Of a stretch of DNA of 64,000 nt, positions 61,105 through 64,000 are shown in pieces. The number at the start of each line of letters is the position of its first letter. Position 1 is the stretch's first letter. The translations under genes were made by a program, and so were the position numbers. Where the stretch lies: NCBI GenBank assembly GCA_003277985.1, contig QCHR01000005.1, forward strand, positions 17,008 through 81,007. The letters run 5' to 3'. The notes below the pieces were generated by a model. The model searched no databases. It was not told where the DNA came from and saw only the letters and a list, made by a program, of their open reading frames with translations. The stretch comes from Prochlorococcus sp. AG-402-G06 (GTDB lineage: Bacteria; Cyanobacteriota; Cyanobacteriia; PCC-6307; Cyanobiaceae).

Positions 61105-62805
61105 CTATCTTGAAGCTATTGGCTTTTTCCAACCACTTCCAAAAGCTTGATTACTAATTTTCAATAAAGGCGGTGCTTGATAACGTTTGAATTCAGCGTT
61201 CTTTAATAAGTTGGCTACTTTATGAACAATTTTTTTATCAAAACCTTTTTCTATTAAAACTTCAGTAGGTAAGTGCTGCTCAATCAACCCTTTTAAAATT
61301 GGATCAAGAATGAAATAATCAGGCAAAAAGTCGCTATCTAATTGTTCTGGTCGTAATTCAGCACTGGGAGGCTTTGTTCTTATTTCAGAGCTTATAATTT
61401 CTCCTATTTCAGGCAGAAAGAAATCATTTCTACAACTGGATGACGACTCACTATCTATCCAATCACATAAATCAAAGACACTTGTCTTATAGAGATCTCC
61501 AATAACAGACAAACCCCCATTCATATCTCCGTAAAGGGTGCAATACCCTACGGCGAGTTCTGACTTGTTCCCTGTAGATAAAAGCAAATGCTTTTTTTGA
61601 TTTGCTAGAGCCATCAATATCGTTCCTCGAATACGAGATTGTAGATTTTCAGCTGTAATACCAGTTGGTATGCCCAATGTTGAATCAGATAAAACTTCGT
61701 TAAAACTATTCATTACATTTGAGATCGGAATCTGTTGATGATTTATTCCAAGTCGTTTAGCTAATTTCGTTGCATCTTCTACAGACCCTGCTGAACTCCA
61801 TGGAGATGGCATTAAAATTGCATGAACTTTAGAGAGGCCTAAAGCTGCTACTGCAATAGTTGTTACTAGAGCTGAGTCGATACCCCCACTTAATCCAATA
61901 ACAGCACTGTTGAAATTACATTTTCTTGCGTAGTCTTTAACTCCAAGAACTAATGCTCTGAAAAGGACTTCTTGGGAGGTTTGATCTTTACTAGATTTCA
62001 AAGGTTGTTGCTTGAGAGAAGAGATGTCACAAAGACCAACTGACTCTTTAAAGGCAGGAAGTTCTTGTTGTAAATTTCCTCTTTTATTTAGAGCGAAACT
62101 AGAACCATCAAAGATTAATTCATCATTTCCTCCAACTTGATTGACATAGATCACAGGGCATGCGAGACGAACAGCTGCTTTGGCTGCTATTTGTTGGCGT
62201 AATAAACTCTTCGATTCAATAAATGGTGAAGCTGAAAGATTGATAAGCAAATCTAATTTTTCTTTTTCTAGGGATTTGATTGGATCTTTTCCTAGGATCT
62301 TTTCATTTTGTAGATTTTGCTCAACCCATATATCTTCACAAATAGTTATTCCGATCTTCCAAATTTTTTCTTGAAAATTAAATTTTAAAATACTACTATC
62401 TTCTGCAGAACGAAAATAACGTTTTTCATCAAAAACATCATAAGTGGGTAAGAGTTGCTTCCTCGCAACGATTTTCCAAGTACCTTTTTCTAAAATAACA
62501 ACTGAATTATAGAGTTTAGGGATTTCTGTATCTGTCGTTGGTTCTGCAATACCAATTAGTAGAGATAAGCTTTCACTAAGATTATTTAATTTTTTGCTTA
62601 ATTTATTAAGGACATCTTTTTCTTCTTCAAACAGTCGTGGATTAAATAATAAGTCTTTTGGTGGATAGCCGATTAAAGAAAGCTCTGGTGTTATTACTAG
62701 GTCAACATCCTCGTTTTTGATCTCTTTACACACTTCAAATATTTTCTCCGCATTACCATCGAGATCTCCAATAACTGGATTAAGTTGGGCTAATGCTAAT
62801 TTCAT
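61105..62805 (-). CDS. nadE: NAD+ synthase (glutamine-hydrolysing)
   Basis: N-terminal nitrilase domain LALAQLNPVIGDLDGN; synthase SGGIDSALVTTIAVAALG. Confidence 0.96.
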   Translation of the reverse strand: MKLALAQLNPVIGDLDGNAEKIFEVCKEIKNEDVDLVITPELSLIGYPPKDLLFNPRLFEEEKDVLNKLSKKLNNLSESLSLLIGIAEPTTDTEIPKLYNSVVILEKGTWKIVARKQLLPTYDVFDEKRYFRSAEDSSILKFNFQEKIWKIGITICEDIWVEQNLQNEKILGKDPIKSLEKEKLDLLINLSASPFIESKSLLRQQIAAKAAVRLACPVIYVNQVGGNDELIFDGSSFALNKRGNLQQELPAFKESVGLCDISSLKQQPLKSSKDQTSQEVLFRALVLGVKDYARKCNFNSAVIGLSGGIDSALVTTIAVAALGLSKVHAILMPSPWSSAGSVEDATKLAKRLGINHQQIPISNVMNSFNEVLSDSTLGIPTGITAENLQSRIRGTILMALANQKKHLLLSTGNKSELAVGYCTLYGDMNGGLSVIGDLYKTSVFDLCDWIDSESSSSCRNDFFLPEIGEIISSEIRTKPPSAELRPEQLDSDFLPDYFILDPILKGLIEQHLPTEVLIEKGFDKKIVHKVANLLKNAEFKRYQAPPLLKISNQAFGSGWKKPIASR

Positions 62806-63389
62806 TATTTGTTATCTGCTAGACCGTATAGATTTTCCTCAAGTAGTAATGGTACAAGCTCTTGAGGAACGAGAACTTCTTGAGGTCTCTCTCTAAATTT
62901 TGAACTTGATGATTCAGGTATATTAAATGGCAATAAATCAATTTCACCACCAAGTTTTTTAATCTCCTCTAATTGATTATCGCTAATTGGCCATCCATCT
63001 CTCATCGCGATAGCTATGGTCGCTTTATTGAGAATAGACTTAGCATTAAGCCACTTTGGAACTTGAAGAGCTAAATCGCTACCGATTACAAAACTAAAAC
63101 TCGCTTCAGGCCAAAGTTGGTAAGCTTTTTTTAGAGTATGAATTGTTCTAGGGCTACTCAAATCTTGTACCAGCTCTAATTTGGGATGTGAAATTTTTTT
63201 TACCAGAATTCTTAAAAGCTGAGTTCTTTTTAGAAGTGGAATTTGATGCTTTTTATCAGGGTTATCACTTGCCCACGTTATAACTTTTGGGAAGATTTTT
63301 GTTAATTCACTTAACAAGGCCTCGTGACCCAGAGTGGGTGGATCAGCGCTTGTCCCAAATAAAGCTATGGAATTTATTTGGACTTTCAT
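62805..63389 (-). CDS. nadD: Nicotinate-nucleotide adenylyltransferase family
   Basis: ALFGTSADPPTLGHEALL; SFVIGSDLALQVPKW; overlaps nadE. Confidence 0.92.
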   Translation of the reverse strand: MKVQINSIALFGTSADPPTLGHEALLSELTKIFPKVITWASDNPDKKHQIPLLKRTQLLRILVKKISHPKLELVQDLSSPRTIHTLKKAYQLWPEASFSFVIGSDLALQVPKWLNAKSILNKATIAIAMRDGWPISDNQLEEIKKLGGEIDLLPFNIPESSSSKFRERPQEVLVPQELVPLLLEENLYGLADNK

Positions 63390-64000
63390 GGCAATAAATA
63401 ATTTTTATTTTTTCCCTTACTTGATGTAAGAAATTTAAAATCACCAAGCATTATTCTGAAGTCTGAATTTTTTTTGAGAAGATAGTTCAACATGAATCGA
63501 GGTTGTCCATCTTTCTTATTCGTACCATTAAGAAACTTATAAGCTGCGAGACGACCAATGAGTTTTGTTGTATGAATCGCAAGAGCTGCTTGTGCAATAG
63601 CTATCGGAGCAGTAGGTGCAAGGCTTAATCCTCCAGTAAGAGGTGCAGCCAGAATTAGTATTTGCTTGAAAATATTTAAAGTAATTTGTATTCCAATTTG
63701 TGCACCCCCTAGTAATGAATTTTGCAAACTAAGCTTTCTAACTAATTGTCTGGCAGATGGTCCACCTACTTCCAAACCATACAATTTACTTAACTGAATA
63801 ACAAGGGCACTATCAAAGGCAAGGCCAGTAACAAGATCAATCATTAACAAGGGATTAATGGCTACTCCTGAGGCTTTTAGAGTTGCATATTTGCCTATTA
63901 AACTTTGTGCTTGTTCTTTCTTTTTTAGTAGGCGATTCTCCTTAAGTGATTTGTAGAAATGGTCTGCAATTCTTAGAGCATTTATACAAAGAAGTGATTC
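63386..64000 (-). CDS. C-terminal part of a DUF697-type GTPase-associated membrane protein, truncated by window edge
   Basis: Reading frame stays open upstream of the track's 63850 start: ...KEQAQSLIGKYATLKASGVAINPLLMIDLVTGLAFDSALVIQLSKLYG; typical DUF697 tail. Confidence 0.75.
   Translation of the reverse strand, partial: ESLLCINALRIADHFYKSLKENRLLKKKEQAQSLIGKYATLKASGVAINPLLMIDLVTGLAFDSALVIQLSKLYGLEVGGPSARQLVRKLSLQNSLLGGAQIGIQITLNIFKQILILAAPLTGGLSLAPTAPIAIAQAALAIHTTKLIGRLAAYKFLNGTNKKDGQPRFMLNYLLKKNSDFRIMLGDFKFLTSSKGKNKNYLLP

Overview
This 64 kb, AT-rich window looks like a chromosomal segment of a marine picocyanobacterium, most likely Prochlorococcus. The lineage call rests on gene content and order (split rpoC1/rpoC2, hli gene, Ycf35/DUF1257, atp operon with b and b'), not on a database search. 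It is mostly housekeeping: infB-ylxR-nusA-rimP, a Deg protease, rpiA, hisD, rpsT, tatD, rpoB-rpoC1-rpoC2, rlmN, a biotin operon (bioF-bioK/H-like-bioC-bioD-bioA), a Ski2-like helicase, fumC, purB, tlyA, glnB, queF, ccs1/ccdA, ftsW, the ATP synthase operon atpI-B-E-F'-F-H-A-G, nadE and nadD, plus one tRNA-Thr(CGU). The most distinctive part is 1-8.7 kb, which resembles a zinc-acquisition island. It holds a COG0523/CobW GTPase, a His-rich ZnuA, ZnuC, a Fur-family (Zur-like) regulator and ZnuB. Beside these lie poorly characterised neighbours: a 105-aa protein, an RHH-like Cys-rich protein, two DUF3721-like proteins (one with a perfect 5-residue Gly repeat, one with a His5 tail), a porin with a His/Met-rich N-terminus, and FolE. 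The main observation is that the C-terminal tail of the COG0523 GTPase shares a sequence module with an insertion inside ZnuA. A second notable point is two apparent +1 A homopolymer frameshifts, in rpoB and tatD; these are more likely sequencing errors than biology, but both are worth checking. No CRISPR array, prophage or IS element was seen.
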